Assembly: GCF_014841125.1 (NCBI RefSeq)
Contig: NZ_JACYTQ010000004.1
Span: 422,508-486,507, forward strand
Source of the DNA: Echinicola arenosa
GTDB lineage: Bacteria > Bacteroidota > Bacteroidia > Cytophagales > Cyclobacteriaceae
Direction of reading: 5' to 3'
DNA: 64,000 nucleotides
The position numbers and the translations under genes were made by a program. Below the pieces are notes generated by a model. It was given only the letters and a program-made list of their open reading frames with translations. It was not told the DNA's origin and ran no database searches. Below, in pieces: positions 27,390 through 38,269 of the stretch; the first letter of the stretch is position 1; the number at the start of each line of letters is the position of its first letter.

Positions 27390-28955
27390 ATGGATCGAGC
27401 CCGTAACCTCCAGCAGTTAAAAGATGATGATAAGATTTGGGATATTGCGATCATTGGAGGAGGGGCCTCAGGTTTAGGAGTAGCCTTGGATGCATTATCC
27501 AGAGGGCTAAGTGTTGTACTTTTTGAACGCTCAGATTTCGCAAAAGGGACTTCCAGTAGAAGCACTAAATTGGTTCATGGTGGTGTCAGGTACTTGGCCC
27601 AAGGGGATGTGCTGCTGGTTTGGGAAGCCTTGAGAGAAAGAGGGAGGATTTTGAGAAATGCCCCTCATTTAGCTCATGTGCAACCTTTTGTCATTCCTAT
27701 CTATTCTTATTTGGGGAAACTCAGGTATACTCTTGGGCTTAAGGTTTATGACTGGATGTCAGGTTGGTTGAGCCTTGGAGATTCTTATTTTATTTCAAAA
27801 GAAGAAACTATTCAGCGGCTACCTCAAATTAAGCAAGAGGGATTGCTTGGTGGGGTAGTGTATCATGATGGGGAATTTGATGACGCAAGACTGGCTTTGG
27901 CAATTGCTCAGACTTGTGATGATTTGGGTGGGCTAATGTTGAATTACACTCCTGTGACTGCTCTATCGAAGGATGAAAATCAAAAAGTTGCCGGGCTTAA
28001 AGTAAGGGATGCTCTTGGCAAGAAAAACTATCAGGTGAAAGCTAAGATGGTGGTAAATGCGACAGGCGTATTTGCCGATAAAATTTTGAGGATGGATCAA
28101 CCGGAAGTAGCAAAGATGATTCAGCCGAGCCAAGGGGTGCATTTGGTTTTGCCCAATGAATTTTTAGGAGGGGTTGATGCGTTGATGATTCCAAAAACTT
28201 CTGATGGTCGTGTGCTTTTTGCAGTGCCTTGGAAAGGTAAGCTGGTGATGGGGACTACAGATACATTGAGAGAGAAGGCAAAACAGGAACCAGAAGCATT
28301 GTCTAGGGAGGTTTCTTTTATCCTAAATACAGCTGGCTTGTATTTGACCAAAAGGCCAAGCAGAAAAGATATTTTAGCTGTTTATGCCGGATTGAGACCT
28401 TTGGCAGCCCCTAAAGAAGGAAAAGTCAAAACAAAAGAAATATCCAGAAACCATAAGATTATTGTCGCTGATTCGGGTTTGGTGACCCTCACAGGCGGTA
28501 AATGGACCACGTTTAGGAAGATGGGAGAAGATACGGTCAATTATTTTCATAGAATAACTGGTGAAAAATTAATCGTGAGTAAATCATGGGAAGTTAAAAT
28601 ACATGGTTATGGGGAGGTTATTTTGGAAGGTCATTGGAAAAAATATGGCAATGAAGCGGTCAAGATTCTTCAAATGATCAAGGATAATCCGAATTATGCA
28701 AAACTTCTTCATGCGGACTACCCTTATACTGCTGGTGAAGTGGTCTGGGCTGTAAGGGAGGAAATGGCCATGAAGGTGGAAGATGTGTTGTCCAGAAGAA
28801 TGAGAATGTTGATTCTGGATACCAAGGCTGCATTAGAGATGGCACCATTGGTGGCCAAACTGATGGCCGTGGAATTGAAAGAAGACGATGTATGGATCAA
28901 TAAGGAGTTAGAAGATTTTGAGAATATAGCTAAGAAGTATTTGATTAAAATATAA
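27390..28955 (+). CDS. glpD: FAD-dependent glycerol-3-phosphate dehydrogenase
   Basis: A 521-residue enzyme that oxidises glycerol-3-phosphate to dihydroxyacetone phosphate and passes electrons to quinones at the inner membrane. The FAD-binding motif is [18 protein letters not shown] (about residue 20). Others are [33 protein letters not shown] and [18 protein letters not shown]. Length fits GlpD. It is 4 nt upstream of glpK, and glpF follows, so this is a glycerol catabolic operon. No GlpR-like regulator is in the window. Confidence 0.95.
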   Translation: MDRARNLQQLKDDDKIWDIAIIGGGASGLGVALDALSRGLSVVLFERSDFAKGTSSRSTKLVHGGVRYLAQGDVLLVWEALRERGRILRNAPHLAHVQPFVIPIYSYLGKLRYTLGLKVYDWMSGWLSLGDSYFISKEETIQRLPQIKQEGLLGGVVYHDGEFDDARLALAIAQTCDDLGGLMLNYTPVTALSKDENQKVAGLKVRDALGKKNYQVKAKMVVNATGVFADKILRMDQPEVAKMIQPSQGVHLVLPNEFLGGVDALMIPKTSDGRVLFAVPWKGKLVMGTTDTLREKAKQEPEALSREVSFILNTAGLYLTKRPSRKDILAVYAGLRPLAAPKEGKVKTKEISRNHKIIVADSGLVTLTGGKWTTFRKMGEDTVNYFHRITGEKLIVSKSWEVKIHGYGEVILEGHWKKYGNEAVKILQMIKDNPNYAKLLHADYPYTAGEVVWAVREEMAMKVEDVLSRRMRMLILDTKAALEMAPLVAKLMAVELKEDDVWINKELEDFENIAKKYLIKI

Positions 28956-28959
28956 AACA

Positions 28960-30462
28960 ATGACCCAAAATAACCAATTTATCATGGCGCTGGACCAAGG
29001 CACAACTAGCTCCAGGGCCATTCTTTTTGATAGGAAAGGTCAAATTGTCGCCTTAGCCCAAAAGGATTTCGAGCAGTTTTTTCCTAAGTCTGGTTGGGTG
29101 GAGCACGACCCCGCTGAGATCTGGACCTCACAGGCCTCAGTCATCTTGGAGGTAATTGCCAAGGCAGAGATTGAACCTAATCAGATCGCTGGAATCGGTA
29201 TTACCAATCAAAGGGAAACGACTATTCTTTGGGACAGGGATACAGGAAAACCACTGTATAAAGCGATAGTATGGCAGGATCGACGGACTTCGGCCTATTG
29301 TAATGAACTGAAAAGAAAGGGCTATTCTGAAAAAATAAGTAAGAAGACCGGGTTAATCATTGACGCCTATTTTTCCGCTACAAAGATCAAGTGGATTTTG
29401 GATCATGTGGATGGAGCTCGTCAAAAAGCAGCACAAGGAAAAATATGCTTTGGGACGGTTGATAGTTGGTTGATCTGGAAGTTGACAAAAGGAAAGGAAC
29501 ATATTACCGACATTACCAATGCTAGCAGGACCTTGGTTTTTAATATTCATGAAAAAAAATGGGACAAAGAACTGTTGGAGTTATTTGATATTCCTGAATC
29601 CATATTGCCCAAAGTCAAGTCAAGCAGTGAAGTGTATTGTACTACGGCTGGCGATGTATTGTCTTCGAAAATTCCCATAGCCGGAATTGCAGGAGATCAG
29701 CAGGCTGCACTTTTTGGGCAGTTGTGTACACGCCCTGGTATGGCAAAGACTACCTACGGAACTGGCTGTTTTTTAGTGATGAACACGGGGGTTGAACCTG
29801 TGGCATCCAAGAATAAATTACTTACGACCATTGCCTGGGAAATCAATGGTAATGTCCAGTATGCATTGGAAGGTAGTGTTTTCATCGGTGGAGCGGCTAT
29901 TCAGTGGCTTAGAGATGGTATCAAAATCTTTCAACAGGCTGAGCAAAGTGAGTCCCTTGCCACCAGTGTAGAGGATAGTGGCGGTGTCTATTTTGTTCCA
30001 GCCCTGACAGGCTTGGGAGCACCCTACTGGGATCAAGATGCCAGAGGAGCCTTCTTTGGAATTACAAGAGGGACTACTCAAGCACATTTTGCAAGGGCGG
30101 GTCTGGAAGCCATCGCTTTTCAGGTTTATGATGTCCTCAGTGCGATGGAAAAGGATGCAGGAGAGAAAACAAAGGAAATGAGGGTTGATGGAGGTGCTTC
30201 AGCCAATAATTTTTTGATGCAGTTTCAAGCTGATTTGATTCGAAGTGAAGTTAAGCGGCCAAAGATAACTGAGACTACTGCTTTGGGAGCAGCTTACTTG
30301 GCTGGCTTAGCTGTAGGTTATTGGGAAGATGAGGCTGCTTTGGAGCAGCTATGGGAAGAAGATGCAAGTTTTGAACCTAAATTGGAGGAGGATATTGTAA
30401 AAGAGAAACTTCATTTTTGGCACAAGGCTGTTGAGCGAACCAAAGACTGGGAAGAAGAATGA
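28960..30462 (+). CDS. glpK: Glycerol kinase
   Basis: A 500-residue FGGY-family kinase that phosphorylates glycerol to glycerol-3-phosphate. Motifs are [34 protein letters not shown], the VWQDRRTS loop, [13 protein letters not shown], and [12 protein letters not shown] for nucleotide binding, and [17 protein letters not shown] near the end. It is adjacent to glpD (4-nt gap) and to glpF (25 nt). GlpK is the gate for glycerol use, trapping what GlpF brings in. Confidence 0.97.
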   Translation: MTQNNQFIMALDQGTTSSRAILFDRKGQIVALAQKDFEQFFPKSGWVEHDPAEIWTSQASVILEVIAKAEIEPNQIAGIGITNQRETTILWDRDTGKPLYKAIVWQDRRTSAYCNELKRKGYSEKISKKTGLIIDAYFSATKIKWILDHVDGARQKAAQGKICFGTVDSWLIWKLTKGKEHITDITNASRTLVFNIHEKKWDKELLELFDIPESILPKVKSSSEVYCTTAGDVLSSKIPIAGIAGDQQAALFGQLCTRPGMAKTTYGTGCFLVMNTGVEPVASKNKLLTTIAWEINGNVQYALEGSVFIGGAAIQWLRDGIKIFQQAEQSESLATSVEDSGGVYFVPALTGLGAPYWDQDARGAFFGITRGTTQAHFARAGLEAIAFQVYDVLSAMEKDAGEKTKEMRVDGGASANNFLMQFQADLIRSEVKRPKITETTALGAAYLAGLAVGYWEDEAALEQLWEEDASFEPKLEEDIVKEKLHFWHKAVERTKDWEEE

Positions 30463-30487
30463 TTTTTTACACTTTCAGAAGTACCTT

Positions 30488-31225
30488 ATGAATATTTATT
30501 TAGCTGAATTTATCGGAACGGCGCTGTTACTTACCATGGGGTCAGGAGTCGTGGCCAATGTAGTGTTGAAGCAAACCAAGGGAAATAACAGTGGTTGGAT
30601 GGTGATTACTACAGCCTGGGCTTTGGGCGTATTTATTGGTGTAGTTGTCGCGGGACCATATAGCGGTGCCCATCTTAATCCAGCTGTGAGTGTGGGGCTG
30701 GCAGTTGCTGGTTTATTTGATTGGGCATTAGTGCCGGGTTATGTTGTTGCACAAGTTTTAGGAGCTGCTTTTGGGGCAAGTGTTGCTTGGTTGATATACA
30801 AGGATCATTTTGATGCTACTGATGATCAAGGTTTGAAGTTTGCTCCTTTCGCAACGGTTCCTGCCATTAGAAACTATTTTTCGAATTTCCTTTCAGAAGT
30901 GGTGGGTACGTTTGTGTTGATATTTGTGATTTTGTATTCCACTGGAGCCAATTTGGAAGATCCCAATAATACTCCAATTGGGCTAGGTGCTTTAGGAGCT
31001 TTGCCTGTGGCTTTTTTGGTTTGGGTGATTGGTCTGTCACTAGGAGGTACCACTGGTTATGCAATCAACCCCGCTAGGGATTTAGGACCTCGCTTGGCCC
31101 ATCAAGCTTTACCGATCAAAGGGAAGGGAGGAAGTGATTGGGCATACAGCTGGGTGCCTGTATTAGGGCCTTTGGTTGGAGCTTGCTTGGCAGCTGTTTT
31201 ATTTTTATTATTGGGGTCAAACTAA
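30488..31225 (+). CDS. glpF: Glycerol facilitator (aquaglyceroporin)
   Basis: A MIP-family channel of about 245 residues with six helices. The two pore motifs are HLNPAVS (first NPA) and INPARDLGPR (second NPA). The Asp after the second NPA, in NPARD, is a hallmark of glycerol-conducting members. The start is ATG 30488 (MNIYLAEFIGTALLL). An in-frame extension back into glpK (30431) has no membrane-protein character. It passes glycerol across the inner membrane for GlpK. Confidence 0.93.
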   Translation: MNIYLAEFIGTALLLTMGSGVVANVVLKQTKGNNSGWMVITTAWALGVFIGVVVAGPYSGAHLNPAVSVGLAVAGLFDWALVPGYVVAQVLGAAFGASVAWLIYKDHFDATDDQGLKFAPFATVPAIRNYFSNFLSEVVGTFVLIFVILYSTGANLEDPNNTPIGLGALGALPVAFLVWVIGLSLGGTTGYAINPARDLGPRLAHQALPIKGKGGSDWAYSWVPVLGPLVGACLAAVLFLLLGSN

Positions 31226-31257
31226 TTTTTGTAGAAAATAAATCGAATTTTTATCAA

Positions 31258-32445
31258 ATGAGTAAATATTATTTTTTAGCGCTGGCTTTATTAATGGCCT
31301 GCACTAAAGCGAAGGAAACAATCAAAAATGATGTAGAGACGATTGTCATCAATACTGAGGAAATAGAGGATAGTGTGGACATCTCTTCTGTAATTAAAGA
31401 AATCCGTTTTGTGCCACTTGAAGACAAAGATGGTGATTATTTGAAGGGAGCGGATAGGGTTTTGATTACAAAGGATCATTATATCTTATTTGATCGATTT
31501 AATTCAGATGAAGTCAAAGTCTATGATAGGCTGGGGAAGTTGGTCAAGCAAGTGGGTGAGAAAGGGCCGGGGCCATTAGAAGTACGACAAATAAATGATT
31601 ATTGGTTAAATGAAGAAGGCTGTTTGGAGATCTATGATTTCAACCTGAAAAAAATTGTGGTTTTTGATAAGGAATTTATTGCTGACAGCTCATTTAGGAC
31701 CAAAGACCCACTTATATTTAGTAGTGTTACCAAGTTAATAGGCCATGAGGGGTATGTTGGATTTAAATCATATAGTCCTTATAATGGTCCATTTGATAAT
31801 GAATTTTATAAACTGGGTTTCTTGGATAAAGATTTCAGTTTAGAAAGTACGGCATTGAATTATTTTCCTGAATTAGACGGAGCTTTAGTGACTACTCCAA
31901 TAAGTCCATTTGAGAGATATAGGGATTCAATAAGGTTTTATCAAAATTTTGATCCAACTATTTATCATGTACAATCACCAGGTGTTTTGGTAAAACGTTT
32001 TGCTATTCAATACCAGCCTAACCCTATTCCAAACAATTGGGAGCAGCAAATTATTTTGCCGAATGTGGCATATTTTAAATCCCATGATAGGGATTTTGGT
32101 AAGATCCAGTCTCTTTTTGAGGGGAAATCTAGATTTGGAGGCGAGTGGAAGGAGTCTAGTCGTTATGCGTTAATTAGGTCCTTTGATGAAGGAAATAAAG
32201 GGTTTCATTCTCTTTACTCAAAATCTGAAAATAAAGTGATAGCCAATGGTAGAGCCTTTTTTGAAAATGAACGTTATCATATAGCATTACCCCCTATTCA
32301 GGTGGTAGATGAAGAAAATGAGATTTTTGTGGGAGTTTGGCAAGGAGCTTTATTGAAGGAATACATCCTTATGGAAAACAGTCCGTTTCATGAAAAAATA
32401 AAAGATGAGGAAAGCTTTTACCTGATAGAGGTGACGTTTAAGTGA
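31258..32445 (+). CDS. 6-bladed beta-propeller lipoprotein
   Basis: A lipoprotein of about 395 residues. It starts at ATG 31258 (MSKYYFLALALLMACTK), with the lipobox LLMAC and a Cys near residue 15. An earlier in-frame start lies inside glpF and is rejected. The NTEEIEDSVDISSVIKEI and IRFVPLE... opening, the recurring YILFDRFNSDEVKVYDR strand pattern and GEKGPGPLEVRQI match the Bacteroidota 6-bladed beta-propeller family. The role is unknown, with extracellular binding or scaffolding presumed. It begins 32 nt after glpF and ends at a perfect palindromic terminator. Confidence 0.7.
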   Translation: MSKYYFLALALLMACTKAKETIKNDVETIVINTEEIEDSVDISSVIKEIRFVPLEDKDGDYLKGADRVLITKDHYILFDRFNSDEVKVYDRLGKLVKQVGEKGPGPLEVRQINDYWLNEEGCLEIYDFNLKKIVVFDKEFIADSSFRTKDPLIFSSVTKLIGHEGYVGFKSYSPYNGPFDNEFYKLGFLDKDFSLESTALNYFPELDGALVTTPISPFERYRDSIRFYQNFDPTIYHVQSPGVLVKRFAIQYQPNPIPNNWEQQIILPNVAYFKSHDRDFGKIQSLFEGKSRFGGEWKESSRYALIRSFDEGNKGFHSLYSKSENKVIANGRAFFENERYHIALPPIQVVDEENEIFVGVWQGALLKEYILMENSPFHEKIKDEESFYLIEVTFK

Positions 32446-32486
32446 AACAAAAAAAGCGAACCAAATTTGGTTCGCTTTTTTTGTTT
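32445..32486. terminator. Bidirectional terminator, 42-bp perfect palindrome
   Basis: Twenty-one bases on each side of position 32465/32466 are perfectly complementary, with core GCGAACCAAA/TTTGGTTCGC flanked by A and T tracts. It lies between the plus-strand propeller gene and minus-strand atpC, and would stop both. The last base of the propeller stop codon is inside the arm. Confidence 0.88.
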
Positions 32487-32504
32487 ATCTCAATGCTTAG
32501 CTGA

Positions 32505-32750
32505 TTAATCCAGGATTTTTTCAGCTAAAAGAATAATTTCATTATCTCTAACTTCCACTACACCGCCGTCTACTTCTAGAGATTGCTTGCCGTCATTGGT
32601 GGTGTAGGAAACAGTTCCTTTTGCCAGTGCAGATACAATAGGAGCGTGGTTTTTCAATACCTGAAAAGCACCTGAAGCGCCTGGGAAACTGGCTTCAGAT
32701 ACTTCTCCATGAAATACCTTCTTGTCCGGTGTTATGATTTCTAAATGCAT
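32505..32750 (-). CDS. atpC: ATP synthase F1 epsilon subunit (short form)
   Basis: An 81-residue protein: MHLEIITPDKKVFHGEVSEA, FPGASGAFQVLKNHAPIVSAL, GGVVEVRDNEIILLAEK. It covers the N-terminal beta-sandwich but lacks the C-terminal two-helix inhibitory domain found in the ~130-residue epsilon of many bacteria. The short form is usual in Bacteroidota. It is encoded after atpD on the same strand. The other F1Fo genes are not in this window. Confidence 0.93.
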   Translation of the reverse strand: MHLEIITPDKKVFHGEVSEASFPGASGAFQVLKNHAPIVSALAKGTVSYTTNDGKQSLEVDGGVVEVRDNEIILLAEKILD

Positions 32751-32844
32751 GTTGCTGCTAGTTTGGTTTAAAAAATCACAGGGAAAAGCAGACGAATAAG
32801 CTTTTACCCTGTGATTTGTTCCTCTAAAAGGAAGAGGTGTTTAA

Positions 32845-34356
<1,512 letters not shown>

Positions 34357-34396
34357 TTAATGTAAAAGGAATTAATGCAATTCTATTATTCGACTG

Positions 34397-34426
34397 CAAA
34401 ATTAACTAATAATGGTTAATACCAAA
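34397..34426 (-). promoter_or_regulatory. Promoter of atpDC
   Basis: On the minus strand: -33 TTTG (34426-34423), 18-base spacer, -7 TAATTTTG (34404-34397). Both match the Bacteroidota consensus. The atpD ATG is about 50 bases downstream. Confidence 0.65.
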
Positions 34427-34575
34427 GGATGTTTCAAAAATTAATCCACTTTAGGTCAATTTTTTATAAGTTACATTTCTGATTTACAGATTGGAAGAGG
34501 CCTTTTTCAAGAGGTGAATTTTGGAAAGTCGTTTTATGACTAAACTTTTGCTAATCGCTAAAATTGCTGTTAAAA

Positions 34576-35067
34576 TTATAAATACCTCCTTGCCCGTACA
34601 AATCTTGGGTTCCAGTAGGTAGAGAAGAGATTGTCTTCCGTAACTCCCAAAGAAGATGAAGAGTGAATAAATTGGATGCTGCGCCTGCCAGTGTCCGTCA
34701 CAATTCCCGCATGAGTCACTTTATTCCTTTTCTTGCCGGTAGCAAAGAAAACCACATCTCCTATTTCCAGCTTTTTTATTGATACTTTTTTTCCTGTTTT
34801 GCTCTGCTCGCTAGAGGTTCTTGGGAGACTTATTCCAACACTATTGAATGACAAATAAAGCAAAGCGGAACAATCCATGCCCGACCGGGTGGTGCCGCCG
34901 TATCGGTAAGGAGTGCCTCGATATGATTTAGCGGTTTGGACGACAGTGTTTACATTGCGGCGGTAGGCTTTTTTAGAAGCGGAGCAGGAGCCAAAAAAGA
35001 TCAAAATGAGCAGGTAAGGTACTAGAAGAATTGTGCGCTTAGCTTTGAGACGTTTTGGTAGTGTCAT
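34576..35067 (-). CDS. NlpC/P60 (C40) cell-wall hydrolase, lipoprotein
   Basis: A peptidoglycan hydrolase of about 163 residues. I start at ATG 35067 (MTLPKRLKAKR), which gives a signal peptide ending in the lipobox FFGSC. The upstream in-frame extension to 35154 breaks it. NlpC/P60 domain: YRGTPYRYGGTTRSGMDCSAL (catalytic Cys in MDCS), GDVVFFA, and the catalytic His in VTHAGIV. It should cleave stem peptides in the periplasm. The gene is alone and divergent from the 35260 gene. Confidence 0.87.
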   Translation of the reverse strand: MTLPKRLKAKRTILLVPYLLILIFFGSCSASKKAYRRNVNTVVQTAKSYRGTPYRYGGTTRSGMDCSALLYLSFNSVGISLPRTSSEQSKTGKKVSIKKLEIGDVVFFATGKKRNKVTHAGIVTDTGRRSIQFIHSSSSLGVTEDNLFSTYWNPRFVRARRYL

Positions 35068-35259
35068 TGGTTTGGTAAATCGTTTTTCAATTATACTGAA
35101 GTATCTTGAGCTAAGCAATATTAGCCTAATGACTTGAGAGCCGAAATTAACCACGAAAAAGAAAAAATATTCATAGTCTGAAACTTGAAGTTAACATGGA
35201 TGGTTAATAGTTTTATACTTTAGTGAAAAACACGAAGTTGGAAACTCATTGATAACAAG

Positions 35260-35502
35260 ATGATTAAAGAAGATTTTAAAAAATTGCCTTTGCACAAAAA
35301 GATCAATAAGCTCTACACCGAGGGGACCTTTGTGGTGGGGATTAGGTATTATACGCACAAGGTGAATTTATATCTTCTAGACAATGAATATGTAGAAGTT
35401 TTTTATAACCATAAATTGGATAAGATCGACAAAATAGATTTTCTAAACCATGAACATACAAGGATGAAGTTCTATTTGGATCAGATCAATTTGAAGCTAT
35501 AG
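35260..35502 (+). CDS. Small hypothetical protein
   Basis: An 80-residue basic protein (LPLHKKINKLYTEGTFVVG, VNLYLLDNEYVEVFYNH, KLDKIDKIDFLNHEHTRMKF) with no signal or membrane helix. It looks like a compact alpha/beta domain and is plausible as a real gene from its amino-acid composition and ATG. No family is recognised. It ends 5 bases from the end of coaE on the other strand. Confidence 0.6.
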   Translation: MIKEDFKKLPLHKKINKLYTEGTFVVGIRYYTHKVNLYLLDNEYVEVFYNHKLDKIDKIDFLNHEHTRMKFYLDQINLKL

Positions 35503-35507
35503 TCTTT

Positions 35508-36113
35508 TTATTTCAAGAGCAACAACTTATTGTGTATTTTTAGGACTTGCGGGATCAGTTGTTGGTTTTCCGTATTTTTGATTATAAAGTCCGCCAACTT
35601 ATTTTTATCGGTATCTGGCAATTGTCGATCAATAATCGCATTGATTTGTTCCTCTGAGCGCTGTGGGTCTCGCATGAGAACCCGACGAACACGAAGCTTT
35701 ACAGGAGCGCTTACATTGATGACTTTATTTAGTTCTTTATAAGAACCTGTTTCAAAAAGAAGAGCCGCTTCCTTGAGTACATATGGCGTATTTTGTTTAT
35801 TCGCCCAAGATTCGAAATCCAATTTGACCGCAGGGTGAACCAAATTGTTGATTTTTTTTGTCTTCTGTTCGTCAGAAAAGACTTCATTGGCCAAATATAG
35901 TTTGTTCAAACTTCCGTCAGGGAGAAAGGCTTCTTTACCGAAAGTGTTTTGTATTTCCTTTTTTAAGGTTTCATTATGGGCCATAAGCCATTTTGCCCGA
36001 TCATCAGCAGAGTAAATGGGGATACCTAAAACGGAAAAAATTTTAGCAGCAGTAGATTTTCCTGCGCCAATACCTCCTGTGATTCCGACGAGTAATGGCT
36101 TTTGATCAGTCAT
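35508..36113 (-). CDS. coaE: Dephospho-CoA kinase
   Basis: A 201-residue kinase that performs the last step of coenzyme A synthesis. The P-loop is VGITGGIGAGKSTAAKIF. IYSADDRAKWLM is the CoA-substrate region, followed by NLVHPAV and the lid ALLFETGSY. It overlaps the preceding YbbR-like gene by 8 nt, so translation is probably coupled in the nusB-yajC operon. Confidence 0.95.
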   Translation of the reverse strand: MTDQKPLLVGITGGIGAGKSTAAKIFSVLGIPIYSADDRAKWLMAHNETLKKEIQNTFGKEAFLPDGSLNKLYLANEVFSDEQKTKKINNLVHPAVKLDFESWANKQNTPYVLKEAALLFETGSYKELNKVINVSAPVKLRVRRVLMRDPQRSEEQINAIIDRQLPDTDKNKLADFIIKNTENQQLIPQVLKIHNKLLLLK

Positions 36114-37071
36114 AGCTTAATTTAAACGTATTTGGCTCAATCTCTACCGACTTGATGTAATTGGGAAGATTTAGTACTTCTATAGTGACGGTACTGTCCT
36201 CCTTATTTCTATGTCTATAATTGAGGATTCCTTCAAACTCAAGGTCCCTTAGCTCAGAAACCTTTCTTTCATCTACTCTATAATTCATGAGAACAGACGT
36301 AACATCCCTAGAGAGGGTGACATTTTTAGGGAAATTCTCTTCTCTGATTTTCAACCTTTTGTTGCCTTCAAGAAATGCCACGACTTCAAAAGTCACTTGA
36401 ATGTTTTTAGGAGAAAACTCAATAAATGGTTGCAAATCCTCAGGCATCTCTATAGGTGCTGATTGATTGAAATTTTCTTGAATGCCGGTTTCATTTAACG
36501 CAATAACCAAAGAGTCTCCCAAAGCATTTATTTTAGACTCAGGGCCTTTTATATGGACTGATATGGGGTCAATGATGATTTCACTGGCATATTCATGATG
36601 AGGAGCGAGTTCCAAAGTTGATGTGTCGATTTTGACAATTAGATCACTTTCGATGATTTTATCAAAGTCAAACTTCAAGGTGTCTGTCAGAATTGCCGAA
36701 AGGTTGGTTGGGGCTAAAATTTCACCAAGACTTCTTCTGTATTCGGAAGAAAGCAAATAATCCTGCTTGTCAGGATTGGACAGCTCTATAGCAAAGGGGT
36801 TTACATTGAAATTGAAATATTTCCTGAAAAGGTCCCAGCCATTGCCATTGATTTCAATTTTGATTTCAGATGGCAGCTCTTTGACTGCCATGTATTCTTC
36901 TGCATTGTACTGGAATTCAATGGGGTAGTTGACTACTGTGGAATAGTTGTCTTTGTTCAATGCGTTTAAAACCCAAAAAGTGGTGGCTGCTATTACACAC
37001 AGAGCCACCACTTTGATGTCAGATGCTTTCTTTTTTTGAAGCTTCCCGAAGTATTTTTGAAATCTACTCAA
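36106..37071 (-). CDS. YbbR-like domain protein
   Basis: A 321-residue protein with an N-terminal membrane helix (VVALCVIAATTFWVLNAL) and repeated YbbR-like beta domains outside the membrane (YPIEFQYNAEEYMAVKELPSE, LELAPHHEYASEIIIDPI, SVHIKGPESKINAL). In Firmicutes the homologue CdaR regulates a c-di-AMP cyclase; no cyclase gene is seen here. The start is probably TTG 37071, since no ATG lies between it and the yajC stop. Confidence 0.75.
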   Translation of the reverse strand: MSRFQKYFGKLQKKKASDIKVVALCVIAATTFWVLNALNKDNYSTVVNYPIEFQYNAEEYMAVKELPSEIKIEINGNGWDLFRKYFNFNVNPFAIELSNPDKQDYLLSSEYRRSLGEILAPTNLSAILTDTLKFDFDKIIESDLIVKIDTSTLELAPHHEYASEIIIDPISVHIKGPESKINALGDSLVIALNETGIQENFNQSAPIEMPEDLQPFIEFSPKNIQVTFEVVAFLEGNKRLKIREENFPKNVTLSRDVTSVLMNYRVDERKVSELRDLEFEGILNYRHRNKEDSTVTIEVLNLPNYIKSVEIEPNTFKLSYD

Positions 37072-37080
37072 GATCTCAGC

Positions 37081-37401
37081 TTATTTAGTTTCGTTGATTT
37101 TTTTTGAGAATTCAGCGGATACGGCTGATTTTTCAACTTTGATTTTAAAACCTCTGTCCAATTCTAGGATGACAGTGTCTCCTTCAATGCTGCTCACTTT
37201 AGCGTGAATTCCACCGATGGTTATTACTTGATCTCCTTTTTTAATGGAATCGATAAAGTTTTTGGCGTCTTTTTGCTTTTTCTGCTGTGGTCTGATCATG
37301 AAGAAATACATGATCAAAATGATGCCACCAAAAAGAAATATCTGTCCATAAATGCCGCTTCCTCCGGCACCTTGCGCTTGTAATAATATTGTACTTATCA
37401 T
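37081..37401 (-). CDS. yajC: YajC, SecDF-associated preprotein translocase subunit
   Basis: A 106-residue membrane protein: one helix (IYGQIFLFGGIILIMYFFMI), then RPQQKKQKDAKNFIDSIKKGDQVITIGG, the classic YajC pattern. It works with SecDF-YidC in inner-membrane protein export. It is followed by YbbR after 9 nt. Confidence 0.93.
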   Translation of the reverse strand: MISTILLQAQGAGGSGIYGQIFLFGGIILIMYFFMIRPQQKKQKDAKNFIDSIKKGDQVITIGGIHAKVSSIEGDTVILELDRGFKIKVEKSAVSAEFSKKINETK

Positions 37402-37403
37402 GA

Positions 37404-37940
37404 TTACTTTTTCACCGGACCAACGGTTTTGCTGGCAGTGGTATTTGTGTTTACTGTTCCTTTTAATTTTAATCTGGTCACACTTGGAGAAGTGTTGGCC
37501 GTAATGGTCACTGTAGGGCTTTGAGCTCCTGCTTTGCCTGCAGAGTTAAAGCTTACTTTTACATGTCCTTCTTCTCCTGGCTTGATAGGTTCCTTGGTCC
37601 AGTCGGGAGTGGTACATCCACAAGAGGCTTGGATATTGGAAATGACCAGTGGTGATTTGCCGTCATTTTTGAACTTGAATATGTGTTCTACGACTTTTCC
37701 CTGATTGATTGTCCCGAAGTCGTGCTCCATTTCATCAAACTTAAAACTACCCAATGTAGAAGGATCTATTTTTGCCACACTTTGCACATTGCTTGGCTTT
37801 GCCATGGCACTATTTTGATCTTCTTCCAGTTTGGCAATTTTTTGTTCTAGTTCTGCTATTTTCTCTTTGTTTTTTGTTTCACAACTTGATACAAAAAGAG
37901 AACCTGCAAGGAAGATTGCAGGCAAGAATAAATATTTCAT
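37404..37940 (-). CDS. DUF1573 domain lipoprotein
   Basis: A 178-residue lipoprotein. The signal peptide ends at FVSSC, followed by a coiled-coil-like stretch (EKIAELEQKIAKLEED) and then a DUF1573 immunoglobulin-like domain (FDEMEHDFGTINQGKVVEHIFKF) with SCGCTTPDW, a cysteine motif usual in the family. Its role is unknown. It is in the middle of the nusB-coaE run. Confidence 0.85.
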   Translation of the reverse strand: MKYLFLPAIFLAGSLFVSSCETKNKEKIAELEQKIAKLEEDQNSAMAKPSNVQSVAKIDPSTLGSFKFDEMEHDFGTINQGKVVEHIFKFKNDGKSPLVISNIQASCGCTTPDWTKEPIKPGEEGHVKVSFNSAGKAGAQSPTVTITANTSPSVTRLKLKGTVNTNTTASKTVGPVKK

Positions 37941-37953
37941 ACTGGATTAACGC

Positions 37954-38256
37954 TTAGTTGTTTTCTTTATTGATTTGGTCAATGAGCTTATTCACATCAC
38001 TAAGTAGGTTTTCAGCTTTGTCCTTAGCTTCTGAGATTACTTTTTTACCTTCAGATTTTGCTTCATTCATTGGAAGATCTTTACCTTCCATAAGGTCTTT
38101 AATGATATCCTCAAGTTCTGCTTTGTATTTTGATAGTTGGTAAGAAAGTTTGTCTCTTGTGTTATTTCCTGAGTCAGGTGCAAATAAAACCCCTAATGCA
38201 GCTCCTACGCCTGCACCGAGTACAAAAGCTAAAATAGAATTACTTTGTTTGCTCAT
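37954..38256 (-). CDS. YtxH domain membrane protein
   Basis: A 100-residue protein: one short glycine-rich helix (ILAFVLGAGVGAALGVLFAPDSG) and a charged amphipathic tail. The GAALGVLFAPDSGNNTRDKL motif is the YtxH signature. The family is linked to stress, but its function is not established. Confidence 0.8.
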   Translation of the reverse strand: MSKQSNSILAFVLGAGVGAALGVLFAPDSGNNTRDKLSYQLSKYKAELEDIIKDLMEGKDLPMNEAKSEGKKVISEAKDKAENLLSDVNKLIDQINKENN

Positions 38257-38269
38257 AATAAAATAATAT

